Below are positions 43,839 to 52,847 of a DNA stretch of 64,000 bases, piece after piece. Origin of the DNA: an uncultured Clostridia bacterium. Lineage in GTDB: Bacteria > Bacillota > Clostridia > Christensenellales > Aristaeellaceae. The notes under the pieces were generated by a model that was not told the DNA's origin, ran no database searches, and was given only the letters and a program-made list of their open reading frames with translations. The DNA lies in contig CALCUD010000025.1 of assembly GCA_937906775.1 (NCBI GenBank), positions 1 through 64,000 on the forward strand, written 5' to 3'. The translations under genes were made by a program, and so were the position numbers. Each line of letters opens with the position of its first letter. Within the stretch, counting starts at the first letter, position 1.

Positions 43839-44899
43839 TTGTTTTCCTCCAGAATATTCCGGATCTCCCTGACCAGGATCTCCATGTTTTCCCTTGTTCC
43901 GACCGTGATCCTGTTCCAGTTCCGGATGCGCTCCTGGGTAAAGTGGCGGATCAGGATGCCTCGCTCTTTGAGTTTCCGGTAAAGTTCCCCGCCGTCCGTT
44001 TCCGGGTGTTCCGCGAACAGGAAATTCGTTCTGGAATCCGTGACGCTGAAGCCCATAGCCAGCAGCTGTTCCTTCACCCATTCCCGGGTTTCGGAGATGA
44101 TCCGGCAATTCTCAGCGTTGTATTCATCGTTCCCGACGCAGGCAATACCGGCCGCCTGCGTCAGGCTGTTCACATTATAGGGGTTCGTCGAAAATTTGAC
44201 CGTGTTCAGATCCCGGATCAGCTTCTCGTTCGCGATCCCGAATCCCAGCCGTCCTCCCGCCAGGGATCTGGATTTGGAAAAAGTCTGCGTCACCAGCAGA
44301 TTTTCATAGGTATCGATCAGCGGAACGCAGCTTTCCGCGCCGAAGTCCACATAGGCCTCGTCAACGACAACGACATGATCCGGATTGGCCTTCAGAACGG
44401 ATTCGATCTCCGCCCTGGTCAGCGCGACGGCGGTCGGCGCATTCGGATTGGCGATGAACACGGTCCCGCCCGCGTTAAAATAGTCGGAAGGCTCCAGCCG
44501 CCAGTTCTCCCTCAGCGGGATGATCCGGAACGGCAGCCGGTTGATCCCCGCAAATACGGGATAGAAGCCGTACGTCACATCCGCGAAGACCGCGGGCGTC
44601 TTTTCATCGCAGAAAGCCATGAACGCGAAGTTCAGGATCTCGTCGCTTCCGTTGGTCATCAGCAGCTGTTCCGGCTTCACGCCAAGCTTTTCCGCCAGGG
44701 CCTTCCGCAGTCCGGTGCATTCGATATCGCTGTACAGGGAAAGCGAACCGGCGGCGTTCCTGACGGCCTCCGCGACGGCAGGCAGCGGCGGGAAAGGATT
44801 CTCGTTGGTGTTCAGCTTGATGTATTTCCGGGTCCTCGGCTGCTCGCCGGGAACGTAGGGTTCAAGCGAAGCATATCTCTCGGAAAAAAATCGGCTCAT
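43835..44899 (-). CDS. hisC: Histidinol-phosphate aminotransferase
   Basis: A 354-residue fold-type I PLP aminotransferase. It shows LNTNENPFPP near the start, IANPNAPTAVAL, DEAYVDFG, and the PLP-binding Lys in TFSKSRSLAGGRLGFG. It transfers the amino group from glutamate to imidazole acetol phosphate. GGAGGAG precedes the ATG, 5 bp after hisD. Confidence 0.95.
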   Translation of the reverse strand: MSRFFSERYASLEPYVPGEQPRTRKYIKLNTNENPFPPLPAVAEAVRNAAGSLSLYSDIECTGLRKALAEKLGVKPEQLLMTNGSDEILNFAFMAFCDEKTPAVFADVTYGFYPVFAGINRLPFRIIPLRENWRLEPSDYFNAGGTVFIANPNAPTAVALTRAEIESVLKANPDHVVVVDEAYVDFGAESCVPLIDTYENLLVTQTFSKSRSLAGGRLGFGIANEKLIRDLNTVKFSTNPYNVNSLTQAAGIACVGNDEYNAENCRIISETREWVKEQLLAMGFSVTDSRTNFLFAEHPETDGGELYRKLKERGILIRHFTQERIRNWNRITVGTRENMEILVREIRNILEENK

Positions 44900-44904
44900 T
44901 CCGT

Positions 44905-46179
44905 TTACTCCTCCAGCCGGATCACGGCACTCCGGGCATGTCCCGTCAGGCCTTCCTTCAGGGCAAAGGCTTCCACATCGCGAGCCACGCGTCCCAGCGC
45001 GTCCGCGGTGAAGTAAGTATACTGCGTTTTCTTGACAAAGTCATCCACGCTCAGCGGCGAGGAGAATCTCGCAGTTCCCTGCGTCGGCAGGGTGTGGTTC
45101 GGCCCGGCGAAATAATCGCCCAGCGCCTCCGGGCAGTTTCGGCCCATAAACACGCTGCCCGCGTGCCGGATCCCGTCCAGATAGTCAAAGGGATTGTCCA
45201 GGCAGAGTTCCAGATGCTCCGGCGCGATCTCATTCGCGACTTCGATCGCCTTTTTCAGATCCTCCGCGACGATGATCTTCCCGTTGTTCTCAACGGACGC
45301 GCGGGCGATCTCCTCGCGGGTGAGGAGCGGCAGCTGACGCTCGATCTCATCCCGGACCTTTTCCGCCAGCTCCGGGCTGTCCGTCACCAGAACAGCGCTG
45401 GCAAGCCTGTCGTGTTCCGCCTGGCTCAGCAGATCCGCCGCGACATAGGCGGGATTGCTCTTTCCGTCCGCCACGACCATGATCTCGCTCGGACCGGCGA
45501 TCATGTCAATGGCCACCTGGCCGAACACCTGACGTTTCGCTTCATTGACGAAGGCATTGCCGGGGCCCATGATCTTGTCGACCTTCGGTACGCTTTCCGT
45601 CCCGTAAGCCAGCGCCGCGATCGCCTGCGCCCCGCCGGCCTTGATCACGGTATCCGCTCCGGCGATCCTGGCCGCCGCGAGGATCACGGGAGCGATCTTT
45701 CCGTCTTTTCCGGGAGGCGTCGCGATTACGATCTCCCGGCAGCCGGCGATCTTCGCGGGAATCACGCCCATCAGAACGCTGCTGGGAAGCGAGGCGGTGC
45801 CGCCGGGAACATACAGGCCGACCCGGTCCAGCGGGATCACCTTCTGGCCCATGACCACGCCGTCCTCGTCGTTGATCATAAAGCTGTTCCGTACCTGCCG
45901 GCTGTGGAACTTCCGGATGTTTTCCGCCGCCTTCCGGAGCACCTCCAGAAAGCTTCCCTCCACCTGTGCGAACGCCTCGTCCATTTCCTCCGCGCTCACG
46001 CGCAGAGAAACGAGTTCGGCCTTGTCAAACTTTGCGGTATATTCCAGGAGCGCCGCGTCGCCGCGTTCCTTTACATTTTTCAGGATCTCCGCCACCGTGT
46101 CCGTCACGTTCGCGGTCGGGATCTTCCGGGCAAAGATCTCCTCCGGGGAAACCTCGCCGAATTTCATGATACGGATCAT
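44905..46179 (-). CDS. hisD: Histidinol dehydrogenase
   Basis: A 424-residue NAD- and zinc-dependent enzyme for the last two oxidations. It has VPGGTASLPSSVLMGVIPA, the KIMGPGNAFVNEAKRQV core, GPSEIMVVAD, LSQAEHD and APEHLEL, which carries the catalytic Glu-His. The ATG at 46179 follows GGAGG at 7 bases and overlaps hisG by four bases. Confidence 0.96.
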   Translation of the reverse strand: MIRIMKFGEVSPEEIFARKIPTANVTDTVAEILKNVKERGDAALLEYTAKFDKAELVSLRVSAEEMDEAFAQVEGSFLEVLRKAAENIRKFHSRQVRNSFMINDEDGVVMGQKVIPLDRVGLYVPGGTASLPSSVLMGVIPAKIAGCREIVIATPPGKDGKIAPVILAAARIAGADTVIKAGGAQAIAALAYGTESVPKVDKIMGPGNAFVNEAKRQVFGQVAIDMIAGPSEIMVVADGKSNPAYVAADLLSQAEHDRLASAVLVTDSPELAEKVRDEIERQLPLLTREEIARASVENNGKIIVAEDLKKAIEVANEIAPEHLELCLDNPFDYLDGIRHAGSVFMGRNCPEALGDYFAGPNHTLPTQGTARFSSPLSVDDFVKKTQYTYFTADALGRVARDVEAFALKEGLTGHARSAVIRLEE

Positions 46180-46805
46180 TGTTTTTCCTCCGTTTCTTTC
46201 GCCAGAGAGGCGGTCAGTTTTTCGATAGGAGCCGTTTTAAACTTGAAGCCGGATTTGTTGGCGATCAGACGGGCGGATACCGGCACGATGGTTTCCACGA
46301 CCTCCAGCCCGTTTTCCCGCAGGGTCGTTCCGGTTTCAACGATATCCACGATCACATCGCTCAGCCCGAGGATCGGCGCGATCTCGATGGAGCCGTTCAG
46401 GTGGATGATATCGATATCCCGTCCCACGCCGGAATAATAATCCCGCGCCACCCGGGAGAATTTGGTCGCGACGCGCAGCGTCCGGTCGCGCGGATCGGTA
46501 AAGCCCTTCGGAGCCGCCACGGCAAGCCGGCATTTGCCGACGTTCAGATCGAGCAGCTCGTACACCTCCGGGCGGTACTCCAGAAGGATGTCCTTCCCGA
46601 CCACGCCGACATCCGCCGCGCCGCGTTCGACATAGATCGCGACGTCGCTGGGCTTGACCCAGAAATAGCGTACTCCGGCGTTCGGGTTTTCAAAGATCAG
46701 TTTCCGGCTGTCCTCGAGCAGGGCGGGGCACTCAAAGCCGGCCCGCGCGAACATGGCATAGACCTTTTCTCCCAGCCGTCCTTTCGGCAAAGCTACGTTA
46801 AGCAT
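46176..46805 (-). CDS. hisG: ATP phosphoribosyltransferase, short form
   Basis: A 209-residue catalytic subunit for the first step. It starts NVALPKGRLGEK and has the PRPP loop region ETGTTLRENGLE. It lacks the C-terminal regulatory ACT-like domain of long HisG, so it needs HisZ, whose gene overlaps it by 8 bases upstream. Feedback by histidine is expected to act through the HisG-HisZ complex. Confidence 0.95.
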   Translation of the reverse strand: MLNVALPKGRLGEKVYAMFARAGFECPALLEDSRKLIFENPNAGVRYFWVKPSDVAIYVERGAADVGVVGKDILLEYRPEVYELLDLNVGKCRLAVAAPKGFTDPRDRTLRVATKFSRVARDYYSGVGRDIDIIHLNGSIEIAPILGLSDVIVDIVETGTTLRENGLEVVETIVPVSARLIANKSGFKFKTAPIEKLTASLAKETEEKQ

Positions 46806-47745
46806 CCGCCCCGCCTCCTTCCGCGAGCCGTTCCAGGCTGTCCAGGAACACCGCGAATCCGATCGCGTGATCCTTCCGGCCCATCTTCCGCATCAGCGAA
46901 TCATACTGACCTCCGGAAAGGACGCTGTCCGGGATCCCGCTGATGAAGCCCTTGAACGCGATCCCGTTGTAATATTTTACATCGCCCGTCGCGGAAAAAT
47001 CAATCCAGACCCTGTTTTCATCGACGCTCCCGGCGAATACCGCCACCGCGTGTCCCAGCTCGGAGGCGTATTCCCCGCAGCCGTTTTCCTCCGCGAGCGC
47101 CCGGATCTTCGGCATGACCGTCTTCGGCGTGCCGTAGAGGCTCAGCAGCTGCTTCAGCGGTTCTTCCGCGCCTTCGCTGAGACCCGCTTCCCTGCAGATC
47201 CGGGAGATCCCGTGCAGGTTCTTTTCTCCCGCGCAGGCCAGGATCTTTTCACGGGTATAGCGGTCCGGCGCGATCGCGTCGACAAACGCCGTCAGCAGAT
47301 CCAGATGGCTGATCTCAAGCACGAAGCTGTCCGAGCAAAGGCGAAGGCTTTCGGCCGCCAGTTTCAGAACCTCGGCGATGCAGGCGCTGCCGACCTGTCC
47401 CATGCATTCAAGGCCGACCTGGGTCTGCTCCCGGAATCCGTCCGCCGTGCCGGAAACCCGATACACATTCTCGTGATAGTAAAGCTTCTGAATTTCGCCG
47501 GGACGGTCTTTGCCGTTCTTCACAATGGAAAGGGTCACGTCCGGCTTCAATGCCATCAGTCGTCCGTTGGTATCCGTAAAGGTGATCACGCTGTCGGAAA
47601 AAAGAAAATCCTTGTTCCGGCTGTACAGATCGTATTCCTCAAATTTGCTCATCCTGTAGCGGTCATAGCCGTGTTCCCGGTATAATGCACGGAGCCGGAA
47701 TCCGATCCGCTCCCGCGCGTCCATGACGCTGTCCTCGATCAACAT
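46798..47745 (-). CDS. hisZ: ATP phosphoribosyltransferase regulatory subunit
   Basis: A 315-residue class II histidyl-tRNA-synthetase-like protein that pairs with short HisG. It has the motif-2-like LKPDVTLSIVKN and QVGLECMG segments. It lacks the anticodon-binding domain and so cannot charge tRNA. It heads the operon: GGAGGGAC precedes the ATG, and the promoter lies 31 bp upstream. Confidence 0.92.
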   Translation of the reverse strand: MLIEDSVMDARERIGFRLRALYREHGYDRYRMSKFEEYDLYSRNKDFLFSDSVITFTDTNGRLMALKPDVTLSIVKNGKDRPGEIQKLYYHENVYRVSGTADGFREQTQVGLECMGQVGSACIAEVLKLAAESLRLCSDSFVLEISHLDLLTAFVDAIAPDRYTREKILACAGEKNLHGISRICREAGLSEGAEEPLKQLLSLYGTPKTVMPKIRALAEENGCGEYASELGHAVAVFAGSVDENRVWIDFSATGDVKYYNGIAFKGFISGIPDSVLSGGQYDSLMRKMGRKDHAIGFAVFLDSLERLAEGGGADA

Positions 47746-47775
47746 CCGCGTCCCTCCAGTCTCAATTTCTTTATC

Positions 47776-47804
47776 ATGCTATCACTTTACCGCAGTAAAG
47801 TCAA
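47776..47804 (-). promoter_or_regulatory. his operon promoter with palindromic operator
   Basis: Minus-strand TTGACT (47799-47804) and TAGCAT (47776-47781) are 17 bases apart. The spacer holds a 16-bp near-perfect palindrome, CTTTACCGCAGTAAAG (47785-47800, + strand). A protein bound there would block RNA polymerase directly. Clostridia often control his genes by a TrpR-family repressor (HisR/YerC); that it binds this site is inference. No T-box leader is visible in the short untranslated region. Confidence 0.75.
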
Positions 47805-47989
47805 GAGGGTTTGTGAAAAGTTTATCAGCCCCGCGGACTCGCGGCGGCAACTGATACAAAATCTTTACGATCGTATTTCCGATTCTTTCATATTTATTAA
47901 AAATATTTCATTTTCAGGTATGTGTCCCCCAGGAGCGTTTTTGTGTATAAAGCCAGATTTTTCTTCGTTTCTACCCCATATATAGGGAA

Positions 47990-48017
47990 TTGCAAAATGT
48001 GACAAAAAAGATATAAT
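47990..48017 (+). promoter_or_regulatory. Promoter of the six-SH3 protein gene
   Basis: TTGCAA (47990-47995) and a perfect TATAAT (48012-48017) with a 16-base spacer, about 48 bases ahead of the ATG. The 190 bases between this and the divergent his promoter are AT-rich and show no further gene. Confidence 0.7.
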
Positions 48018-48064
48018 AAACATGGTATATTCTCCCGCTGATAAGGGAAATGGAGGGATTCCGA

Positions 48065-49525
48065 ATGAAAAAACGTGTCCTGCTGACCGCGCTGCTGGTT
48101 CTCATCCTGGTCGCTTCCTGCGCTGTCGCGTCCGCCGTGTACTATCATGTATCCGGTACTTCATGGGTCAAGCTTCGTCAGCTCCCCTATACCGACGCGA
48201 AGATCCTCGCCAACTACCGCCAGGACTACGCGCTCACCGTATCCAAAAAATACGGCGACTGGAGTTATGTTAAATTCACAGACGGCCACGAAGGCTATGT
48301 GATGAGCAAATATCTCAAATCCACCGCCAGCTACAAAGCATGGATCACTGCGGACAAAACGGCCCTCCGTTCCGGTCCGGCGACTTCGTTCGCGTCGAAG
48401 ACCACCCTCAGCAAGGGACTGAAGGTGACGGTGCTCAGTCACGGCACCGCCTGGGACTACGTTTCCACCACCGCCGGAAGCGGATATGTCCGGAACAGCT
48501 ACCTTTCCAAAAAATATGTCGCCCCGACGAAAAAAACCGGCGGCTATACGGCCTATGTCACCAATTCGAATACCTCGACCGTCAATGTCCGCAAAGGCGC
48601 CGGCAAGGGATATACCGTCATCGGCAAGCTCAAGGTCGGCACGGCCGTCAAGGTCCTCTCGCACGGCAAAACCTGGGACGAGATTGAGTATAAGAACGGC
48701 GTCGGCTATATGATGACCCAGTATCTTTCCAGAAAGAAGCCCGGCCCCACCCCGTCTCCCGCGCCGACCTTCGCGCCGACTCCGAAGCCGACCGCGTTTG
48801 TCCAGTACACCGCCTATGTCACTTCCCCCAACGGAAAGAGCGTGAATTTCCGCAACGGACCCGGAACCGGCTACGCCAACATCAAACAGCTCAAGGTCGG
48901 AAGCAAGGTCACGGTCCTGAAGCATGCCAACGGCACCTGGGATTATATCCAGTACGGCAGCCAGAAGGGCTATATCATGCATAAGTACCTGAGCCGGACC
49001 GTCGTCACCCCGACGCCGGCCCCCAGCACCAAACCCACCGCCAAGCCGACGGCTTCCCCCACGCCATTCGCGCCCTACACGGCTTATGTCACCTCTGAAG
49101 ACGGCAGGACCGTCAACCTGCGCACCGGTCCCGGAACCGGCTACGGCACGGTCAAGGCTCTCGGCGTCGGGACCAGAGTAAACGTCATCGGCTCCGCCGA
49201 CGGCGGCTGGCGCAAGATCAAGGTCAGCGGCGTCACGGGATATATCATGAACAAATATCTTTCCAGGTCCCTTGTGACCCCCACCCCGAAGCCCACCAGC
49301 AAGCCTACTCCCATCAGCAAGACCTACACCGGCTACATCGTCAGTACCAACGGCGAAGATGTCAATGTACGCAAAGGTCCCGGAACCGCCTACACGCATC
49401 TGACCCGTCTTCCCATCGGCACGGCCGTCAAGGTCCTGAGCACGAAAGATGGATGGTGCTATATTCAGTATCAGAGCATCAAGGGCTACGTCAAAAAGGA
49501 GTTCATCAGCAAAACGGCCCCCTGA
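48065..49525 (+). CDS. Secreted protein with six SH3-like repeats
   Basis: A 486-residue exported protein. The signal peptide (about 1-24) ends before a chain of six bacterial SH3 units at roughly 28-92, 93-158, 162-228, 245-313, 335-403 and 417-486. Units 3-6 share the TVNVRKGPGTGY and GYIMxKYLSR ends. Pro/Thr/Lys-rich linkers separate units 3-4, 4-5 and 5-6. No catalytic domain is present. It probably binds cell wall or a surface polymer. GGAGGG precedes the ATG at 48065, which begins the signal peptide. A terminator at 49542 makes it monocistronic. Confidence 0.9.
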   Translation: MKKRVLLTALLVLILVASCAVASAVYYHVSGTSWVKLRQLPYTDAKILANYRQDYALTVSKKYGDWSYVKFTDGHEGYVMSKYLKSTASYKAWITADKTALRSGPATSFASKTTLSKGLKVTVLSHGTAWDYVSTTAGSGYVRNSYLSKKYVAPTKKTGGYTAYVTNSNTSTVNVRKGAGKGYTVIGKLKVGTAVKVLSHGKTWDEIEYKNGVGYMMTQYLSRKKPGPTPSPAPTFAPTPKPTAFVQYTAYVTSPNGKSVNFRNGPGTGYANIKQLKVGSKVTVLKHANGTWDYIQYGSQKGYIMHKYLSRTVVTPTPAPSTKPTAKPTASPTPFAPYTAYVTSEDGRTVNLRTGPGTGYGTVKALGVGTRVNVIGSADGGWRKIKVSGVTGYIMNKYLSRSLVTPTPKPTSKPTPISKTYTGYIVSTNGEDVNVRKGPGTAYTHLTRLPIGTAVKVLSTKDGWCYIQYQSIKGYVKKEFISKTAP

Positions 49526-49541
49526 TCCGGACTGTCCTTCC

Positions 49542-49573
49542 AAACGGAGCGGAAACCCCGCTCCGTTTTTTCT
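49542..49573 (+). terminator. Intrinsic terminator
   Basis: A GC-rich stem of about 10 bp (AACGGAGCGG with CCGCTCCGTT) and a short loop, followed by TTTTTTC. It ends the SH3 gene. Confidence 0.88.
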
Positions 49574-49686
49574 ATGGATCCGGATGATCCTTCTTTCCCC
49601 CGGAAGGCTTTTTTCTTGACTTTCCGGCGGCTCATTCATTACAATATGCATCACACAAGACTGCTATCCGAAAGGATCCCTGATGA

Positions 49687-50484
49687 ATGGATATGCGTGA
49701 AACACTCCGGTCAAAACGTCTGTTCCTGCTCGATATGGACGGCACCCTGTACCTCGGAATGAATCTTTTTGAAGGAACAAAAGAGTTCCTCCGCGCCGTT
49801 CGCGATCTCGGCGGGAATTACCTGTATGTGACGAATAATTCCTCCAGGTCCGTGGACCGGTATGTGGAAAAGCTGACGAGTCTGGGGATTTCCGCAAAGG
49901 CGGACGAGTTTTTCACCTCCACCGACGCCGCGTGTGTTTATCTGAAAAACAGCTGGCGCGGAAAAAAGATCTACGCGTTGGGGACCGCTTCCTTCCGGGC
50001 CCAGCTTCTGGACGCCGGTTTTCCCGTGACGGATCAGCCGGAGGCGGATGTCGACTGTCTGCTGATGGGATACGATACCGAACTGACCTACCGGAAACTG
50101 GAGGACGCTTGCATCCTGCTGAACCGCGGGGTGACCTATCTGGCCACCAACCCGGACTGGGTCTGCCCCACCGAATACGGCTACGCCCCGGATTGCGGCT
50201 CCTTTGCCGAAATGCTCTTCCGTGCGACAGGCCGGCGGCCCTTTTTCATCGGCAAACCCGAGCCCGCCATCGCGGAACTGGCCATCCGGAAGGCGGGATA
50301 CGCCAAAGAGGACGCAGTCCTGATCGGCGACCGGATCTATACCGATATCGCCTGCGGCGTCCGCGCCGGCATCACCACCGTCCTGGTCCTGAGCGGCGAA
50401 ACCTCCCGGGAGGACCTGGAAAAAAGCGAGGTCCGGCCGACCTTTGTCTGCGACAGCATATCCGATATCCGCGATCTGTTATGA
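49687..50484 (+). CDS. HAD-IIA family phosphatase (NagD-like)
   Basis: A 265-residue HAD hydrolase with motif I FLLDMDGTLYLG (nucleophile Asp), motif II VTNNSSRS, the Lys of motif III in FFIGKPEPA and motif IV IGDRIYTDIACG. The C2-type cap between motifs II and III fits the NagD/PNP group, which dephosphorylates sugar or nucleotide phosphates. AAGGATC upstream is a moderate ribosome site. The next ATG is only two codons in. The natural substrate is unknown. Confidence 0.9.
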   Translation: MDMRETLRSKRLFLLDMDGTLYLGMNLFEGTKEFLRAVRDLGGNYLYVTNNSSRSVDRYVEKLTSLGISAKADEFFTSTDAACVYLKNSWRGKKIYALGTASFRAQLLDAGFPVTDQPEADVDCLLMGYDTELTYRKLEDACILLNRGVTYLATNPDWVCPTEYGYAPDCGSFAEMLFRATGRRPFFIGKPEPAIAELAIRKAGYAKEDAVLIGDRIYTDIACGVRAGITTVLVLSGETSREDLEKSEVRPTFVCDSISDIRDLL

Positions 50485-50519
50485 TGACCGGAAGCGGAAT
50501 ACTTCCTCATTTCAAAAAC

Positions 50520-50552
50520 AGCGAAGCCGTTGTCTGCGGCTCCGCTTTTTTT
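50520..50552 (+). terminator. Bidirectional terminator
   Basis: A 10-bp stem with one mismatch (50520-50529 with 50537-50546) is followed by seven or eight Ts on the + strand. The minus strand reads GTTTTTG past the stem. It lies between the convergent HAD and radical SAM genes and can serve both. Confidence 0.82.
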
Positions 50553-52209
50553 ATTCTGAAACAGTCACCTCGGCGTTGCCGGTCCTCGGATCCCGATGCT
50601 CATAATCGAAGATGATCCAGACCGGTTCCTCCCGCTCCGCTCCGGGATCATCCTCCCATACGCGGTAAAAGAACGGTTCGGCGTGACTGTCACGCCGGGA
50701 GGTCCGTTCCCGGATGCTGTCCTTCCACGGCGAAAGATCCCGCGCGAAATCGGGACGGCGCTTGCAGTTTTCGCGGGCATAGGCGTCGCAGGTAATCAGT
50801 TCCCGGTACAGATTTTCCTTTTCGGGATGCCGCTCCGCCGCGAAGCGCAGAAGCAGGTTCAGCTTTTCCGCGCGGGAGGGCTGATTTTCTTCATAGCCTT
50901 CCCTTCTGTAAAAGTCAGCCAGTTCTCCGTAAAAGTCAAACGCGGAGCGGCTCTCCCGGACCAGCAGCGAAACGGTCCGTTCAAACTGCCGGGAGTTATG
51001 AAACATTGCCAGCACGTTTTCAATTCTCTTCAGCTCCAGCAGATCGCCGTAGCTCATCCACCTCGTCTTCAGGACCTCATAGGGCGGCTCCGAAAGATAT
51101 TCAAGCCCGTATCCCGCTGCGCGCTCCGCCATGGGCGAACCCTTCAGGACCTTCAGGAATCCCAGTTGGAGATCCTGGGCGCCCATCGCGTAAACTTCGT
51201 TGAAGCTGTTCCGGAATGTCGGCAGATCCTCCTCCGGCAGGCCCGCGATCAGATCCAGATGAAGATGGATATTTTTCCCTTCATTCAGCCTCGCGACGAC
51301 CTGCCGCACCTTTTCGACCTCCATGCGCCGGTCGATGGCAGCCACGGTTTCCGGGTGCGTCGTCTGTACGCCGATCTCGAGCTGAAACAGCCCGGGACGG
51401 ACGCTGTTCAGCAGTTCCAGCTGCTCTTCCGTCATCAGATCCGCCGCGATCTCAAAGTGAAAATTGGTGATCCCGTTGTCGTGATCCGACAGATATCGCC
51501 AGATCTTCAGAGCCCGGTCCCGGTCGCAGTTGAAGGTCCGGTCGATGAACTTGACCTGCGTCACGCGATGATCCAGGAAAAAATCCATTTCCCGGCACAC
51601 CGTTTCCAGATCCCGGAAGCGGACCGATTTATCGATGGAGGACAGGCAGTAGCTGCACCGGAAGGGACAGCCGCGGCTGGATTCATAATAGAGGATCCTG
51701 TCCCGGAACAGGCTCAGATCATCATAGAAAAAAGGGACCGTGTTCAGATCGGTCAGTTCCCGGGGCGCGGTAAACCCGTCCCGAAGGCAAAGGCCGGCTA
51801 TTCCGTTCAGTTCCGGCATTCCCTCTGTCCAGTGACGGCACAGCTCCGCAAAGGTCTGCTCGCCTTCTCCGATCATGATCCCGCGGAGGGCCGGAAAGTC
51901 CCGAAGGATCTCCGCCGCGTCAAAACTGACCTCCGGACCGCCGAGCCACAGCTCCGTCTCCGGCAGGATTTTCGGCAGTTCTCTCAAAAGTTCCCGGATC
52001 ATTTTCCAGTTCCAGATATAACATGAAAAAGCGATCACATCCGGGCGCCGTTCATACAGATCCCGCAGGATCTCCTCCGTCCGCTGATTGATCGTATATT
52101 CCGCGATATCTGTTACTGCGCGATAATCCTTCGCGTAAGCCCGCAGGCTGTGTACCGCGGGATTGGAATGAATGAATTTGGCGTTCACCGCCGTCAGCAA
52201 GATCTTCAT
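50551..52209 (-). CDS. B12-binding radical SAM protein, DUF4080 type
   Basis: A protein of about 552 residues. The N-terminal B12-binding-like domain (LLTAVNAKFIHSNPAVHSLR, GEGEQTFAEL) precedes a radical SAM core with the cluster motif CPFRCSYC. A C-terminal DUF4080-like region contains FHNSRQFERTV. Such proteins use a [4Fe-4S] cluster, SAM and possibly cobalamin for methylation or rearrangement; the substrate is unknown. The ATG at 52209 matches the family start. GGAGG lies rather far upstream (about 14 bases), and a TTG at 52251 is in frame. Confidence 0.85.
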   Translation of the reverse strand: MKILLTAVNAKFIHSNPAVHSLRAYAKDYRAVTDIAEYTINQRTEEILRDLYERRPDVIAFSCYIWNWKMIRELLRELPKILPETELWLGGPEVSFDAAEILRDFPALRGIMIGEGEQTFAELCRHWTEGMPELNGIAGLCLRDGFTAPRELTDLNTVPFFYDDLSLFRDRILYYESSRGCPFRCSYCLSSIDKSVRFRDLETVCREMDFFLDHRVTQVKFIDRTFNCDRDRALKIWRYLSDHDNGITNFHFEIAADLMTEEQLELLNSVRPGLFQLEIGVQTTHPETVAAIDRRMEVEKVRQVVARLNEGKNIHLHLDLIAGLPEEDLPTFRNSFNEVYAMGAQDLQLGFLKVLKGSPMAERAAGYGLEYLSEPPYEVLKTRWMSYGDLLELKRIENVLAMFHNSRQFERTVSLLVRESRSAFDFYGELADFYRREGYEENQPSRAEKLNLLLRFAAERHPEKENLYRELITCDAYARENCKRRPDFARDLSPWKDSIRERTSRRDSHAEPFFYRVWEDDPGAEREEPVWIIFDYEHRDPRTGNAEVTVSE

Positions 52210-52436
52210 GGCGCTTTGTTTTTCCTCCGGTATCAGAAAGGCCTTCCGCAAGGTCCGGTCCTCCGGAACCTATTGTACCTGACTGCGCCGAAGAGTCAAC
52301 CTTTCCGCAGGAAGAAAAAAGCGGATCTTCTTGCGAAGTCCGCGCATTTCCATGTATAATAGCTTCCGGAACAACGGCGCGCCGGAACAGCCGTTCCGCG
52401 CCGAACGGATTCTGAATGATTCTGAGGTGGATCACC

Positions 52437-52685
52437 ATGAAAAAGAGCGATACCTCCGGGGCCGTAACGATCTTCATCGGCGCATTGCTGACCGTCTGCT
52501 TCGTCATCGGACTGATCTACAGCAAAAATCCGGGCGCCTTCATCCAGAGCCATCGGATGGATTATGCCTTTGAAGGCTTTGTCAGCCTGTGCGGGGAATG
52601 GTTTATCCCCTGCGGGGTCATCGGGATCCCGATGCTCGTCATTTCTCTGATCGTCTGCCTGGTCAAAGAAAGCCGGAACAAATGA
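52437..52685 (+). CDS. Small membrane protein, 82 residues
   Basis: Two hydrophobic segments (about 8-30 and 55-77) flank a short loop containing YAFEGFVSLCGEW. The last residues are basic (KESRNK). GAGGTGG precedes the ATG. I recognise no family. It stands alone between divergent and convergent neighbours. Confidence 0.62.
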   Translation: MKKSDTSGAVTIFIGALLTVCFVIGLIYSKNPGAFIQSHRMDYAFEGFVSLCGEWFIPCGVIGIPMLVISLIVCLVKESRNK

Positions 52686-52690
52686 CCCTG

Positions 52691-52798
52691 TCACGCGACC
52701 AGGGACAGCAGGATCATCCCCAGCATGCAGCCCGCGGCAAACGCGTAGCAGGCCAGATTGGAGCGTCTTTTTTCATCTTTCGTCATCGTGATCCACAT
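52691..52798 (-). CDS. Possible single-helix microprotein, 35 residues
   Basis: A short frame with a strong GGAGG site about 8 bases before its ATG encodes a charged N-terminus (TKDEKRRSNL), then a hydrophobic helix (YAFAAGCMLGMILLSLVA). The layout fits a tail-anchored microprotein. It converges on the 82-residue membrane protein, ending 5 bases from its stop. The frame is open upstream to 52924 without a better start. Confidence 0.45.
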   Translation of the reverse strand: MWITMTKDEKRRSNLACYAFAAGCMLGMILLSLVA

Positions 52799-52847
52799 GG
52801 TCCCATCCTCCTGAAAATTTGATCTTTCAAGCCCTTCGGGGATTTTT

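Noticed and set aside
46798..47745. Histidyl-tRNA synthetase
   Set aside because: It is too short, lacks the anticodon-binding domain and is coupled to short-form hisG, which fits HisZ.
47746..47990. T-box leader before the his operon
   Set aside because: The promoter lies only 31 bp from hisZ, leaving no room for a T-box, and no T-box core sequence was seen.
48161..49654. Long minus-strand open frame of about 497 codons
   Set aside because: It is antisense to the six-SH3 gene and reflects that gene's repeats and codon bias. It has no family motif.
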